Of a DNA stretch of 64,000 nucleotides, positions 40,788 to 53,990 are shown piece by piece (the first letter of the stretch is position 1; each line of letters opens with the position of its first letter). This stretch comes from Streptomyces griseofuscus. Lineage in GTDB: Bacteria; Actinomycetota; Actinomycetes; Streptomycetales; Streptomycetaceae. A program made the position numbers and the translations under genes. Location of the stretch: positions 23,910 to 87,909 of the forward strand of contig NZ_CP051008.1 of NCBI RefSeq assembly GCF_014673495.1, written 5' to 3'. The notes beneath the pieces are model-generated. The model saw nothing but the letters and a program-made list of their open reading frames with translations. It did not search any database and was not told the origin of the DNA.

Positions 40788-41642
40788 TCATGGGACCGGG
40801 CGTCACGGCGCAGCACGAGCTCTTTGCGGCCGGAGTGTTTACTCGGCACGTCACTGCCGCCTCGGCGCTCAGGATCGGCGTCCGCGCGAGTACAGCCCGC
40901 CCGCAGGTGAAGCACGGCGCCGAAGGCCCGCTCGGCCAAGGCACCAGCTCAGAGCGCGCCCGGTCTCCACGCAGCCCCCACCGCGTCCTTTGTGTGCCCG
41001 CGCCAGAGCCGTCTGACTCGGCCGGCTCCCCGGTGTTATAGAGCGGGTGGACGTCGCTCGGGCGTTGTGTGGGGGCGTCGATGGGTAGGTGACCGGCCTC
41101 GATCGAGTTTCGTCACAGCCGCACGCGTCGGGCGGTGGTGCCCGGTGAGTCGGACGTCGAGCCGAGCACCACACCTGTGCATCCGGCCTCGCGACGTCCG
41201 ATGCAGTCCTCCGAAATCGACCCAAGCCGTGGCGCCTCTTGCCATGCCGCCTCACGCGACGACATTATGCTAGGCCAGGGCAGAGGGCCAGGCGGGTCTA
41301 GCCTCTCCCGCTTGACCGGCACACGGCATCCAGGGACTGGCGCCAGAACAAGCGACGCTCTCTGCATGCACCAGTTGAGCAGCCGAGGGCGCGCTCAGGC
41401 CGAGCAGCCCGGCTACCTCACAGGCGCCGCGCACTCGGTTCGGAGCACGTCCGCCCTCACGCTTCGGCCGTCGTCCGTATGCGGATGTGGCGAAGCGCGA
41501 ACACACCAGCGCTCCTTCGCCAATGTGAGAGGGCGGGTAGAGCGACACGGCACCCAGCGCGCCCTGCGCCGCCCGCGCGGCGCACGCACCTGCGGGTAGA
41601 CCTCAGCGGGGTGGAGAGGGGGGCGGCCCGGAGGTGCGCGTG

Positions 41643-41860
41643 TTACCTAGACGGGCTTGATCGGGCCACGTCCGACCACACGACCACCGGAGCAGCGTGC
41701 ACGGGAGCCTCCGGCAGCGTCCACTCCCGCGCGTCGCCCTGCGCGATCGCCACGCGGTCGCGTACCCGGGGGATGCGGACGCACTCGCGAGCCTCCTTCT
41801 CCACAGCCAGAGCGACGGCCCCGGGCGACAGCCCTCCCGGCTCCACATGGCCGATGCCTT
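41643..41860 (-). other. Coding-like island in the right arm
   Basis: About 67 codons on the minus strand keep strong G/C third positions and a protein-like pattern (LSPGAVALAVEKEARECVRI, then VAIAQGDAREWTLPE), ending in TAG. It lies just beyond the truncated helicase and may be a better-preserved piece of the gene that originally stood upstream, possibly a methyltransferase (QGDARE-type motif). Too short and isolated to name. Confidence 0.35.
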
Positions 41861-44800
41861 GACGAGGGCATGAGGAGCCGCAGACGGCCGCTCCGTGCGG
41901 CTGAGACGACCGCGGTGCACTATGCGTGTCGTGCTCAGCCGTGCGGCCGCCCGCGCGCCATGCGTGGGCCACTCGAGAAGCCTGCGGTGAAGCGAGGCAA
42001 TCTCATACGCGTGTAGATCCGCGCCCTTGTGGCGGACGGCCCTCAGCGTGTGGACGCGACGCGGTGAACACGACTCGGCGACGCGAGAAGCACGCTGTGG
42101 CGAGCGAGGGGTCGCTGAACAGGCGCCAGGCGGCGGCGCGACTCTCGGCGCCACGTTGTACGCGCCCGCTACTCGCGAGGGACCGTGTGTCACTCACGCG
42201 ACGCTCACTCGTCTCGAGAACGACGTTCGGAGCCTCGCGGAGAACGTGGTCGGCGGTGTGATCCTCCGGATCTCAAGAGGCCTAACCGTTAGTTCTACCG
42301 TCCGTTCCCGCAGTGAGTCCGAGAATTGAATCAACCGCAAATCCCCGAGACCTCACTGCTCTGTGGACAGAACGGCGTGTCCAGACAGGAAACGCTTGGC
42401 ATAATCGAATCGCGCGGATTGCGGCAACGACGCGATGAAGGCCCAGTGTGACGGGGCCACTGACTAGACATCCCCACTGACAATCGCACGACAACGCGAG
42501 ACCATGGCAGCTCTACGTCAGCGCGCCTTTCCGCCGCGTGTCCGGGTCAGCAGAAGAGCCTCGCCTGTGCGTGCCAATCGATCAGGGGAATGCGCATAGT
42601 GTGCTGCTCGCAAGTTGCGAACGCCCCTAGAGGCCCCCTTCTCGATAGCGATGACAGGAGCGACCAACAACCTTTCTGCCACTCAGGTCTCCCCGCGGAA
42701 GTCTCCAGACGTTCTCTACCGGCGCTTCTAGCAACTCGCATGATTCAGACGTACTCAGGAGTCGTGAGTGAATCCGGACGCTCTACGCGCCGCCGTCAGC
42801 TCGCACAGCAGATGTGTAGTTCCGGACCGTCCACACGACAGCCGCCTCCTGCGATACATGGAACCAGATGATCTTCACTCAACAAACGTGCACGCGAGTG
42901 CGAGACAGTCTCGCACCAACTACCCACCACTCGCTCGCCCGCGCACGCCCCCCACGCAGCCTCACGAGAAGCAGACCAAGATGTCGACCCGCTAGCCACG
43001 GAGTCCGCTCGCTTTAGCACTCACGCCGGACTAGAGTGGGGCCGCATCGCATACGGAACCCTACTCTGTACGCGCTCGGGTGGCCAAGAGCCGCCATGCC
43101 GAATTGGTCATCTATAGGAGCATAGCCTGGCCGGAGCTCACCGCGAATGCGCACCGCAGTCAGGAGATGTCGAGCTGACGGAGCGCAGAACACCAGCGCG
43201 GAGCGGCTGGCCAGTGGCTCGTTGCAGAAGAAGCGCGATAAGCGCGACCCGCGTGGTGCTGAGACCGCGCTCGGCCTTAGACACGTTGTCCTTTCGCCCA
43301 GAACTGCTTGTATTTTCCTCGGTCCATGATCATGCGCTGCCGACGGTAGATACATCGTCGGTGCATTGAAGCTGCCCTCGGCGCTGATGTCCGAATGGAA
43401 TTCGTTCCGTCGCCGTAATCCTCACCCGACGTGACCGTGCGTGGGAGTGGAGCGGGCACAGCGGACTAGACGAACCGTCTACGCCGCAGGTCCGTGAGAC
43501 CCGGCCTCGATCCTGCTGGTGACTAGGGTGAGTCACCGTGAACCACGGTGGTGCGCACTGGCGCGGAGGGTGGCCCCCGAGCGTTACCGGGCGCACGCTC
43601 GGATCACTGCTCCAGTACCGATCTGTAACGAGCTCGCAGCGCTCGGAGTGCGGGCACGCGATTTCTTGACCGTGACTACGCCTGCGCCGCGGTCAACAAA
43701 GGCACCTGAGCGGACATCGCGTTTCATGTCGCGCGTGCTCCAGTCATCTGTCGACAGTCGACGCCTTCGCTGCGCAGCGTCGGACGCAACACCACCGCGA
43801 CCGCCGGGGGCGAGCTTGTGTGCGGGAAGCAAGCTGAGGCTATCCCGAGCCCCGCAGCCCTGCGGTGCCACCTGACCCGCGCACGCACAGTCTCGGCCGA
43901 CCTCCTCGAGGAAAGGCGCTCCCCGCAATTCCACAGCTCTCCGGCCTTGACGGCCAGCGGTTTCCACCTACACGCCCCTTTAGTGCGCGCCAGGGCCGCC
44001 GGGGGCACAGGACCACGACGCTCGCAGCAAGTTCACGCCGTGCAATAGCGCAAAGCGATCGTCGTCCAGACCCGATCCGGGGCAACGGAGCGGCCTGCGC
44101 GGTCGCACAGGAGCGCCCCAATCACGTCTCCCTGTCGCAAAACGGACGGTGAAGCTAGCGCACGGAGCGCGAGTCCTTGCGCCGTCGCCTTCCGGCACGC
44201 CGCTCGGCTCCACCAGCACGACAGCTCCACGACCGAACCGTGGCCGAACCAGTATACCCGCAAGCCACGATGCGGCCCAGCGCGCGCGATCAGGGGAAGG
44301 CCCCACGCAGAGCCTCGCACCACCGACGCCTCCACAGACCCACGCTAGCGTTGCTGTGGACACGCGTGCTTCAACCGTTTCAGCGACGGACGCGAGCGCG
44401 CATTCTTGGGCACAGCACAGTTTGCTTGCCCAGAGGCTCCGACTGAGGTCGATATACGAGAGCATCCTGCGACCCGTAGCGCTCACTTCGGTCGAATCTC
44501 TTGGACGCATGACAAGTTATAACCAGAGACCTGACGGCGCCCCGGACGCATGTGGCGGCGAGCGAGGACCACGGCTCCTGAGTTGCGCCCGCGCTGCGGT
44601 CCACCATCGCGGCGCTGCCGAGGGGCGCGGCGCGCGCCGCTCCGGCCGATGACAGCGGTGACCCACACCGCAGCGACTAAGGAAGGCAGCTCTGTGCGTT
44701 CCGGACTCGTCGAACGACCAGGCCGGTGCAGCGGCGGCACAACAGTCCACGTTGCAGCGTACCCGTGCGCGCCCGTCGGGCGCGCCGCGTCTGAGAGCAA

Positions 44801-47800
44801 GCGTCGGCGGAACCGGCATGGCTCGAGAGGCGCAAGCTCGGCCGGAGCCGGCTCGAGACTGCCAGGGCCCCAGCGCTGCGTGCGCATGACTAGTGCTCAA
44901 CCCCGCACCGCCGCACAAGCCGGCAGGGGATACACGAAGACGGGCAGACGAGCATACCAGGTCAGGACGCATCAAGCCCTATGGCCGGCTCGGCACGACG
45001 CTCCAAGGGCGCCCCCAACGCCCTGCGCAACTTGCGCCCACTCGCGCCGCCGGGATCGTCCCCAGATCGGCCGCCAACCACCACGTTCCCGCGCAGGGCG
45101 GGCAGCGTGACCGCGCCAGACCTCAGAAGCGACGGGTCAACTCCTTCCGGTGACCTGTGGCGTAGAGCTCGGCGATCACATCTGCCCGAGCTCGGCCACG
45201 CCCTTTGGCACGATGCCTGGTTTCCACATTTTGCCAGGTGCTGCCCGCCGTCTCGGTTCAGGAAACGCGGCGGCTGCGCTCTCAAACCTGGTAGCGCGCG
45301 ACGCCGACGGCGCTCCCCTCACGGGGGCGTCTACGCTGTGGTCGGCACACGCGCGCCGTACGTCCTCAGCGTCGCTTCCCTCCCGCGAGATTTGGACTCG
45401 GACGGATACCGCGCTCTGCGCGAGGTAGAGCGTGCGAGGAGGAGGGCGGGCGGGATAAGCGTCCGGAGGAGCGGGGGCGCGTTCGTGCATCGCGTCCAGC
45501 GACTTCGTTCAGGCGAACTCGTTCAACCCAGTGCACGTCGGACCATTCGACGGCTCCACCGGGGAGGGCCGAGAGGAGGGTGCTCTTCACGCCGAGCCCG
45601 CGACTCGCCGGTCTCGAAGGTCCTGGTCCGCTGGCGACGACGTTCGGGACATACCCCTTCCCGTGCATGCGGGCTCGACGCTGCATCCCAATGACTTCGG
45701 CACCGGCGTGAACTCCCCTGGATCATTGCCCAAGAAAACCGTCCGCCGCGGCTTGCTCCGCTCCGTATGTGCAGAGCGCCGGTGGGAGCAGCCGGACGGC
45801 CATCGGCGGGAGGGCCGGCGCTCGTGGCGGACGGCGCCCCTGTACACCTGGGAGAGAGACGGCGAACATGCCCAGGGCGACTACGCGGTGGCGTTCCCGG
45901 TTTTGGTCAGTTCGAGTGCGGGCGCACGGGAGGTCGACGACGTAGACGTGATGCTGGCGATCGACGTACCGCAGACGTTGCCGTCGCGTGAAGCGACCCA
46001 GGCTAGGCGCAGGATCGACGCCGCGCCGGCGTGGCCGTGACCGGGCACGCCTGCCACCGGGCAGCTCGCAAGGTCGGCTCGCCTCTGGCCGGTCGCTCCG
46101 TCAGTCGCCAGCGACCGTTGCAGTGCACCCGTCCCGGTCGTGAGGCGAGATCAACCGTCGGGCGAGGGCAGGTTGCGGAGGCCGGAGATCGCCTCGGGCT
46201 GAGGCATAGGGTTCAGCGCTGCTTTGCGTTTGTACCGACAGGGTTGTCGGGCTCGGGTCTTCTGTGCAGCACGCGCCTGCGCGTGGTCGTGCCAGGCCGT
46301 GGCGCCTCTGCGCGGCCAATGGCGCCGGGCACCACAGGCGGCGTAGGGCAAGGCAGACACCCGGGTCAGAAGCGCACCTCTAGGCAAGCAAGACGGAATT
46401 GACAGACGCGAGAAGTAGCGTCCACCGTCTCGTCTCACCTCCTGCGTCCAAGGTCTCGGTGAGTCTCCGAACAACCAAGCGTCCTCGCGACACGCCGACG
46501 GCAGAGACTCGCGCAGGTACAGTCAGGGCGTCGATGAGCTCGGCGTGCGACCTGGGCCTCATAAGAGGACACGCGCGACGCTCGCGTGCGTAGATGAAGA
46601 GCGAGCCGGCGAGATGCCCGTGTCGACGCTCGGCGTCGGTGCGGCGGGATGTCCCACAAGGGCGACGTGGCAAGGGTGTGCCCATGAAGCGCCGGCGCAT
46701 CGGTCTCTGACGGCCGCGCTGCACTCCCGCGGAACCGCCGCGCCGGCAGACCGTCGGTAGAGTGCCGGTAGACCCGGAGCGCCGCGCTCGATCCACCGGC
46801 GGGCGAGCAGCGCGACCTGTTGAGAGACAAGTCGCCAGACTGAGGCAGCGCCGGACTCCGCCGCAGCGCGGCCGGCCTTGATCCCGGGCCGTCACCCAGC
46901 GACCAGCGCGCGAGGATCGGGCTTTCATCGTCGCGCGCCAGCGCCACGTCCGCGTACCCGAGCGGATCGTCTGCAGGCCAGCTCCGCGGCCGGCCTGACA
47001 CCCTCTCACGTGCAACGCGTGCCCCGGATACCGACACGCGCTTACATCGGACGGAGCGCCGCCCTACGCAGGCCGCACACAGGCTCAAGCACGAGGCCAC
47101 GCCTCGACGCGACGCTCGCGAGACCGAGCACGGCGACGCGCCGCTGACGCTAGGCCGTGGGTCGGAGCACGAGCTTGGCTCCCACACAGCCGAGTCACAA
47201 CCCACGACGCGCCAACGGACGCGCCCCGCAGCCCTTGCCGCTCCCGGCGCCGCCGAGTCCGGTGCGGGCATGGCCCGATCACATGCATTTTGCGCGTCGC
47301 AAACCGGGATGCCGGCGACCGACGTCCACCTGGCCGACGAGACTTTCGCCGATGGAGCCGCATCGCATAGCACTGCGCTGCCGACGGAGGCGCCAACCGG
47401 CGGGTTTGCTCAGGCTCGAGGTCGCTACTCTTCGTCGCCTAGACCTGGTCCCTCTCGCCGACATACTCCCACCAAGACTCGCGCGCACCCCTTAGCGACG
47501 CGACGCTCCCGTTCGGCCTACTCGGTACCGCCCTCGACCGTCGCCAGTGCCGCCCAGCCTGGCCATCTTACCCAAGGCTGCGCGCCAACTCGGACACTAC
47601 CGTGAGTCTCCATCCGACGGGCTGTGAATCCCCCCGCCTGCTCGCGAGACCCCTCCACCGGCGACCCGAGGGGCTGAGTCCGACCACGCGGCGCATACTC
47701 GACCGAGCGGCCGCTTGGCGCTGGGCCTGCGCGATCGTCGCAGCCCGCCAGCTAGCTGGCTCCGCAACCGTCGGGACGTCCGGCGAGCACCCGCCTCGTA

Positions 47801-50800
47801 CTGGCGGACACACGGGCACGCCCTGGACGCGGCCGCGGGACAAGCCGCCTCGAACGCCTTGCTCGGACACCTGCCTCGACCTCGGCCCAGGCGGGACGGA
47901 CCGGATGGGTGGGCGGTGAGATCTCGCCGTCGGATCGAGCTTGGGGCGTTGAGCTACCCCACGCCGACCTGGACGACATGCTGCCCGCGATGACGGCCGG
48001 CAGCCGGCCTGGCGGACGCGGGCGCCGACGTGCGTGCCTGTCTTGCCGGAGATCCTCAGCGGCATCAGCGGACCGCACGCACGGTTAGGGATTCTCAGCG
48101 CCACGCAGTGGTTCTGCCCACCAACGTCCAAGGTCCTCCTCGATGCGCCTGCTTCGGCCCGTCCGATGCGGCAAGGGAACCGACGCTGGAGCGCTGGCCC
48201 TACGCGGATAGCAGCGAGCGCGAGTCCGACCCGCCCGAGGCCGCGAGCTTGAGCCGCAAAGCGGAGCGGCCCAAGCCGACTGCCCTGGGTTTTCTCACAC
48301 CACGGAACTTTCGACGCGTACAGCCGAACGCCGGCACGTCGGCATCCTTGTGGATCCATCGTCAGTGCGCCAACCCTTCTCGCCCGAGTGGAGAGCCGGC
48401 TACGGGCGGTTGCGGTGCCCTGACCTGGGATGAACCGCTGCTCCCTTAGGTCAACGTGCCGCAGCACGCGCGCGGGTGTGGCTCGCAGCTGCCGCTGCTG
48501 CCTGCGGATCGCCCAGTGAGGGTGCCTCACCGAGGGCACGGTATTTCGCACGGGCCAAGCCGACCTGCGCTCGCGCTGGCTTCGGAGCTGCCGCAGCAGG
48601 GCGGTGCGGCCACAGGCCCGCGCTGTCACGGCCGGGCCGGAGTATCCAGGGCCTGACATTTTACGCAGCCGAGTCGGCTGGGTACGTCTTCGGCTCGGAC
48701 ATAAGGTCGGTCGGAGGGCAAACGGCCCGCAAGCGGCGACGTGTACAGGAAGCCCGTCGGCACCGCGTGTGGATCGTGCACGTGACGACCTCCATACTCA
48801 CAGGGATGCTGTCGCAGCCTCGGGCCTTTCTCGGCCTCCGAGTCCCTCCTGTCGCGACACACCATCCAAGATGTCGCGCACCACGCCTGAGAACTCTTCC
48901 TGATCCCCCGCCGCGCGAAAGGCGCCTGCCTGAGTCAGGGGCCCCGAGCGAGCCACTTCAGGACCGAGGTTTCACCGCCGAACTCTTCGCCACCCGCGCA
49001 TTTGCGAATCGAGTCCACGGCTCGCTCGCGCCGGACGACGTTCCGTCGGCCAGGCCGATCGCTGGTCGCTGCTCCGAGCGCGACTCGGTACAACCCGCCC
49101 TCGGACGGCGTCGAGCGACGTGGTTCTCCGGTCACCGCCCGGTCTGCGCAGGCCGGAGCCTTTCGCCCTGCGCCGCGTGGCGCAGGTCAGCCTAACCCCA
49201 GAAGTTCCCCGCGCGGCCGCTCGGTCAGACCTCCGAGGTCGTCCGTTCGAGAACCATGACCTGGGCGACAACCGCGCATGGGCAGTACGGAGCCAGCCGC
49301 CACAGTGAGCTCGAGGATCTACGGCCCCTCGCGTCCTCCCAGTCCACGCCGTCGCGCTCTTCGAACTCTGTTGACCCGAATAGCGGTGGAGCCCGTGCGG
49401 CGCGGACCAACGGCCGCCGGAGTCCTGACGGTGCGTGCCTGTTTTCGCCCTCGACCGCCGCAGACGAGTTGCGGATGCCCGGCTTCAGCTCGGCGCCCCT
49501 CAACACACGCGATGCGTACTCTGTGACGATGGAGGTACCGTCCCCCGTGGTCTATCCGGCACTGCGGTCGAGCGGGGCGCGCTCATCGCGCAGGCCGGTG
49601 TTGTGAACCGAGCATCCGCCCGCTTTTTGCTCTCGCGACTATCCCGACCTGCGCGTCGCGTGTGCTCGGCACGCACCTTCCGGCGGGGCGAGGAACGTCG
49701 GCCCTACCACGGCCCTTCCGTAGCGGACGCCTCGAATCTCGGGGTCTGGTCCGCACTCCCACCCCGGCCAGAAGTAGCAGGAAAGGCCTCGGCGCGAAGG
49801 GCGGTATTATTGATCGTTCCCACAGCCGCCGCATCACGGGCGCTTCAGCACAGGCGCGTGTTGCGCGCGCCGCGGTCGACGCGTCCAGTGGTTACCAGAG
49901 TCAACGCCCAGCGCATCGGCTCGGGCAGTTGGTCACTGAGCAGAGCTGGGGACCAGTCGGCGAGGCGCGGCGAATAGTCGGCCTAACTCGCCGCCGCGCC
50001 GCGCTCTACCTCGCGCAGGACACAGAGAGACCGTCGTCAGCTTCGCGACACAGAACGCCGCGACGCATCAGCGTACTGTCGGGCAGCCTCGGTGGCCCCG
50101 GCTGTCCCCTCGCCATCCGTGACTCCAGGTGGCGACCAGTCGGGCCGGCGGCCCTCGTCGACGCCGGAGGCGCCCACGGCGGTTCCGCGAACGCGACGCG
50201 CTTTGCGCGCCACCGACAGGTCACCACGCTGGATCCTTATGGGGGGCGTCCGGCCCTGCTGGCACGCGGCGGAGCTCAGGCTACGCGGCGGCTGCGCTGG
50301 TGATCACAACTCTGCCGCGGCGCGCAGACTGCGACGGGGCCGAGGCCGGCGGTGCGATGGCCACCGCCGTCGCTTGGCTCCAGGTTGCGGGCGGCTTGTC
50401 ATAGGAGACACCATTTTGCTGCGGCTGCCAGATCCGTCCGATGCGCTGACCCAGTGGCCCGAGTCACTACCGTGGTTACGCGTCTAGCGCGGCCCGCCCC
50501 CCGTCGCGCATCGGGTTGGGCGGCCATTCCGAGAGCGGCCTTACTTTCGTTTCGTCCCTACTCGGGCACGGCCTCTCGATGAGGCCTCGAGGGTCCCTCC
50601 CTTGCTACGTCCCCACACGACGTTCTCGGCCAGGGCGGGAGCGCCGGCGTCTTCGCCGACTCGCTGCCCTCCAGGAGCGGCTTGCGGGAGCGTTACGCCA
50701 GAAGCCTTGCGAACACGTGCCGCCGCCGGGCCTTGCTGCTGGAGCTTCAGCCCGCCCGTATTTTTGATCGGTTCTTCCGGTCGAAAGGTGTGGCCCCGCC

Positions 50801-52940
50801 GGCCGCCCCCCTGCCACAGTGCGGGTCAGCTTTGCAGGCTCGGGACGGGCGGGTGGCCGCGCCGAGTGGGTGGAACAGAGCACGGCGTCGCGCCTCCCGG
50901 ACGGCCTGTGGGCACCACGGGGGCGCCACTACGGCTGTCTCCGGCCGCGTGACCTGCCACCTCCGGCTCACTCGCCCGCACGAAAAAGGCGCAGCGCGTG
51001 CTTGAGGGCGTAGGTAAGCCGTCGATGCAGCCACGGGCACCGGGGCGGCGTGCGTCGCCGCCAACGTGCGGGGTCTCCCGAGGCGGGCAGCTCCTGCACT
51101 GTGCTGTAACCTACGCGGCCGGGCGTTGCTGTCTCTCGTGCGGTGCGGGGCGCGGGCCAGCCCGCATACCGTCCTCGCCGCCGCCCTTGCGCACCCGGAA
51201 CCGATCCCCGGCGCGCCGGGTGGCGAAGGCGCGACCCGGGCAGAAGGACGTACGAGGCAGCAGCAAACCGGCGCAGCTCCGGCGGTGATCATCGCACAAG
51301 AGGAACGCACAAGCGGCGCCGCGCGCCCCCGGCCGGGCGGCGTTCAGCGGGCCGCAGCCGCAAGCACACCTCGCGGATCCACGGCCTCGTAGGACTCCGG
51401 ATCGAATCCGATCAGCCTCTCGACTTCACCCGGCCGGCTTGCAGGGCAGCGCGTGAACGGCGAAGGCCACATCGCAGCGGATGGACCGCTGCCAGCTTAC
51501 GCTACAGTACTCTCTGCACTATGGCTGCCGCGTGGATCGGCATCACTAGATCTCGCAGCAGTACCGGGCAGCAGTTGCAGACACCAGCTGAGGTGCCGCG
51601 ACGCCTCATGCGCGCTCAGCGTTCCGACCGCGCGTGCCGTCCTGCCAGCGCGATGCGCTAGCCATCGTTGCTACCAGCCGGCCGCGTAGCGCGGTAGCCT
51701 CCGCTCTCATTAGGCGAACCGCCCTCGGCCACCTCGCCACCAGCAGAGGCCCGGATTGTTGCTGCAGGAGACGTTGCCGGATCCACGGTGCTCTCGCGAG
51801 GCGCTCCCGCTGGGCCTGCGGCGACCAGCGTGGCCGTCGCCGCAGCACCGCATGTCTCACCAGAGGAGCCGACGCACCGGCCGAAGCGCGCCGGCGCCTG
51901 CCACAGCATACGGTTAGTCTATGCCACGGCGCGTGTCGAAGAGCGGGCTGCCGCCGCCCTCGTCGTCGACTACGACGGAGCCGAGGGGAAGCCGTACAAG
52001 GGCTGGCGTACCAGCTCGTGGACCGATGAGCCCGCGCTGTTTTGCGCGCCGCCTACTCGCGCGCGCGGTCCCTGACGAACGACGCCCTGGCACTGCCGCA
52101 GCCGTGTAACAGAGTAGATGGCCATCAGTTCTTCACGTTGTGTTTCGCGCCCGTCGCCGAACGATAGATCGCTGCCTGGTTCTGGAGCTGTTCATGACTG
52201 CCCACCATGAAGGCATGACCATGTATCGCGACGCGACCCGCCGTACGGGTTGTGCGTCCAACGCCTCGCCCTCAATCAGCCAGCCGGCCTCCTCGTCTGC
52301 GCTCGTATTCGCTCGCACAGCGGCCCCGCCAGCCGTCTACCCAAACCCTCATTCCTCCTCTTTCTTCCTTGCTCTACCAGGTGCTCTGCGCGCCCCTTTG
52401 AGGAAGCGTGGCGTCTCTGCCACCCGCCAACCCCTGCCCAAGTAGTTCCTCCCACCACACTCTTTACAGGACAGACCCAAGGATAAAGAGTCTAAGAGCG
52501 TCTGGCGGTACGGTGCGAGGTAACTTGCGACCTCCGAGCAGGTAAGATAGCCCTAGTGTCGTGTGAGGTTATCTCGCGTCGGCTCCGTGCTGTACTGCCA
52601 AAGCGTGCGCCGTCGCCGTTTTTTTGAGATGACGGTGCGAGCCCCACGAACCCCTTGGCGGGCTCGACCGCCGAAGGACGGCGCGTGAGCCTTGGCCGGA
52701 TTGTCATCGCACACACCCTCCGGCTGCGCGCTGACGTTCGCTCCCAGCCCCGGTCCACCGGGTTCGGTTTCTAGCGAACGTTCGGCGCTAGACGCGTCTT
52801 CGTCCCCGCGGCACTGCTCACGCTCCAGGCGGGGATCAAACAGCCCAATCGGATGTGGGGCAGCGGCGGCAGACTCCCCACCTCGCACCCGTCCTTGAGG
52901 ATCCGCGACTCGACCGTGGCCTGTGGCAGGATCCAACCGT

Positions 52941-52957
52941 GCGTCTAGGGAAACGCA
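52941..52957 (-). repeat. Mirror copy of the GCGTTTCCCCTAGACA site
   Basis: The minus strand reads TGCGTTTCCCTAGACGC, two differences from the 16-base repeat at 34942, and is followed by a GCCACGGTCGAGTCGCGG that matches the left-arm sequence GCCACGGTCAGACCGCGG. It shows the right arm still follows the left one this far. Confidence 0.65.
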
Positions 52958-53919
52958 GGTCACCTGAGCGATCACGGATGCCCGGTACTCGTTCAGCCAG
53001 CGACATCGACAAATGCGGACTGCGCGCGTGTGTCGCCGCGTGTGCGTACGCGGGCTGACGCCGGCCCCCCCGCAAGGCGCGGACGCAACATCGGTCTTAG
53101 CGTCTTTGTGGTCGATGCTGGGGCGCTGAGCCCCGATGCCTTGCTGGCGGCGCACGGTGTCCCGTCGCAGCAGGCGACGTCCGTACACCACGCGGCAGCC
53201 CCGCCCAGTACCGGTTGAGCACGCGCCATGCACGCCTCCTGCTCTCCCCACAGCGCGCGCCCCTGCACCAGCTCCAAAGTTGTTGTCGATTACATGAGAG
53301 CGCGTGGCCCGCAGTGTGGTACGGGAACGCTCTCCCCTGTCTTGCTCGCTCTCGAAACTCCGGCGGAGAGCCGACACCACCTGTGCCGCTGCGAACCTGC
53401 CTTGCTGCCTTTCGAGACATCTTTGGCACCGGGCCGGCACGCCGGACGGAGGCAGAGCCGCTTACGCCTTGTCGCGCGGGACTGAGGCGGGGGATAGCTC
53501 TCGGCGGTCCCCGCTTGACGGGACGTCTGAGGAACACCATCAGAGGGTGCACGCCCCACGCACCGAACCACGCGATCGCACCCCACCGCCCCACGCGCCG
53601 TGGCGGGAACGACCTGGCCGCGGTAGCGGGGCGAGCCCGAGCCAAGGCAAGTGCACTGAGCCACCGTCGTCGACGCGTAAGCTGTTTCATTCCGGACCCG
53701 ACCACCCGGATGTACGCCGCGGACCAGCCGCGGAGGCTATGCGCGGTGGGTGAGACGTTCGCTGTGGCGGCTGTCCACTCTAATCGATCGTCCGGCGAAC
53801 CTGAGCCCACCACTCTAGCCCACCACCCGCAGTCCAATCGTCGTTGCCGGTGGTCGTGAGAGCCACCCCCTGTCCCGGTGGCCCGTCGCCCCGGTCCGCT
53901 CGCTCCCCGTGTGGTTCCG

Positions 53920-53990
53920 GCGGTGCGGCACCGATCAGCCGTGCGCCTATCCCCGATGCGCCACCACCGTCCACGGGGCGCTCACTCGGG
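53920..53990 (-). repeat. Mirror copy of the relaxase-flanking repeats
   Basis: The minus strand reads GAGTGAGCGCCCCGTGGACG, then GTGGTGGCGCATCGGGGAT, recognisable as a degraded GAGTGGAGCGCACCGAGTGG, ACGGTGGTGCGCATCGTGG from 34183-34222. Small insertions and deletions are scattered through it. Confidence 0.65.
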
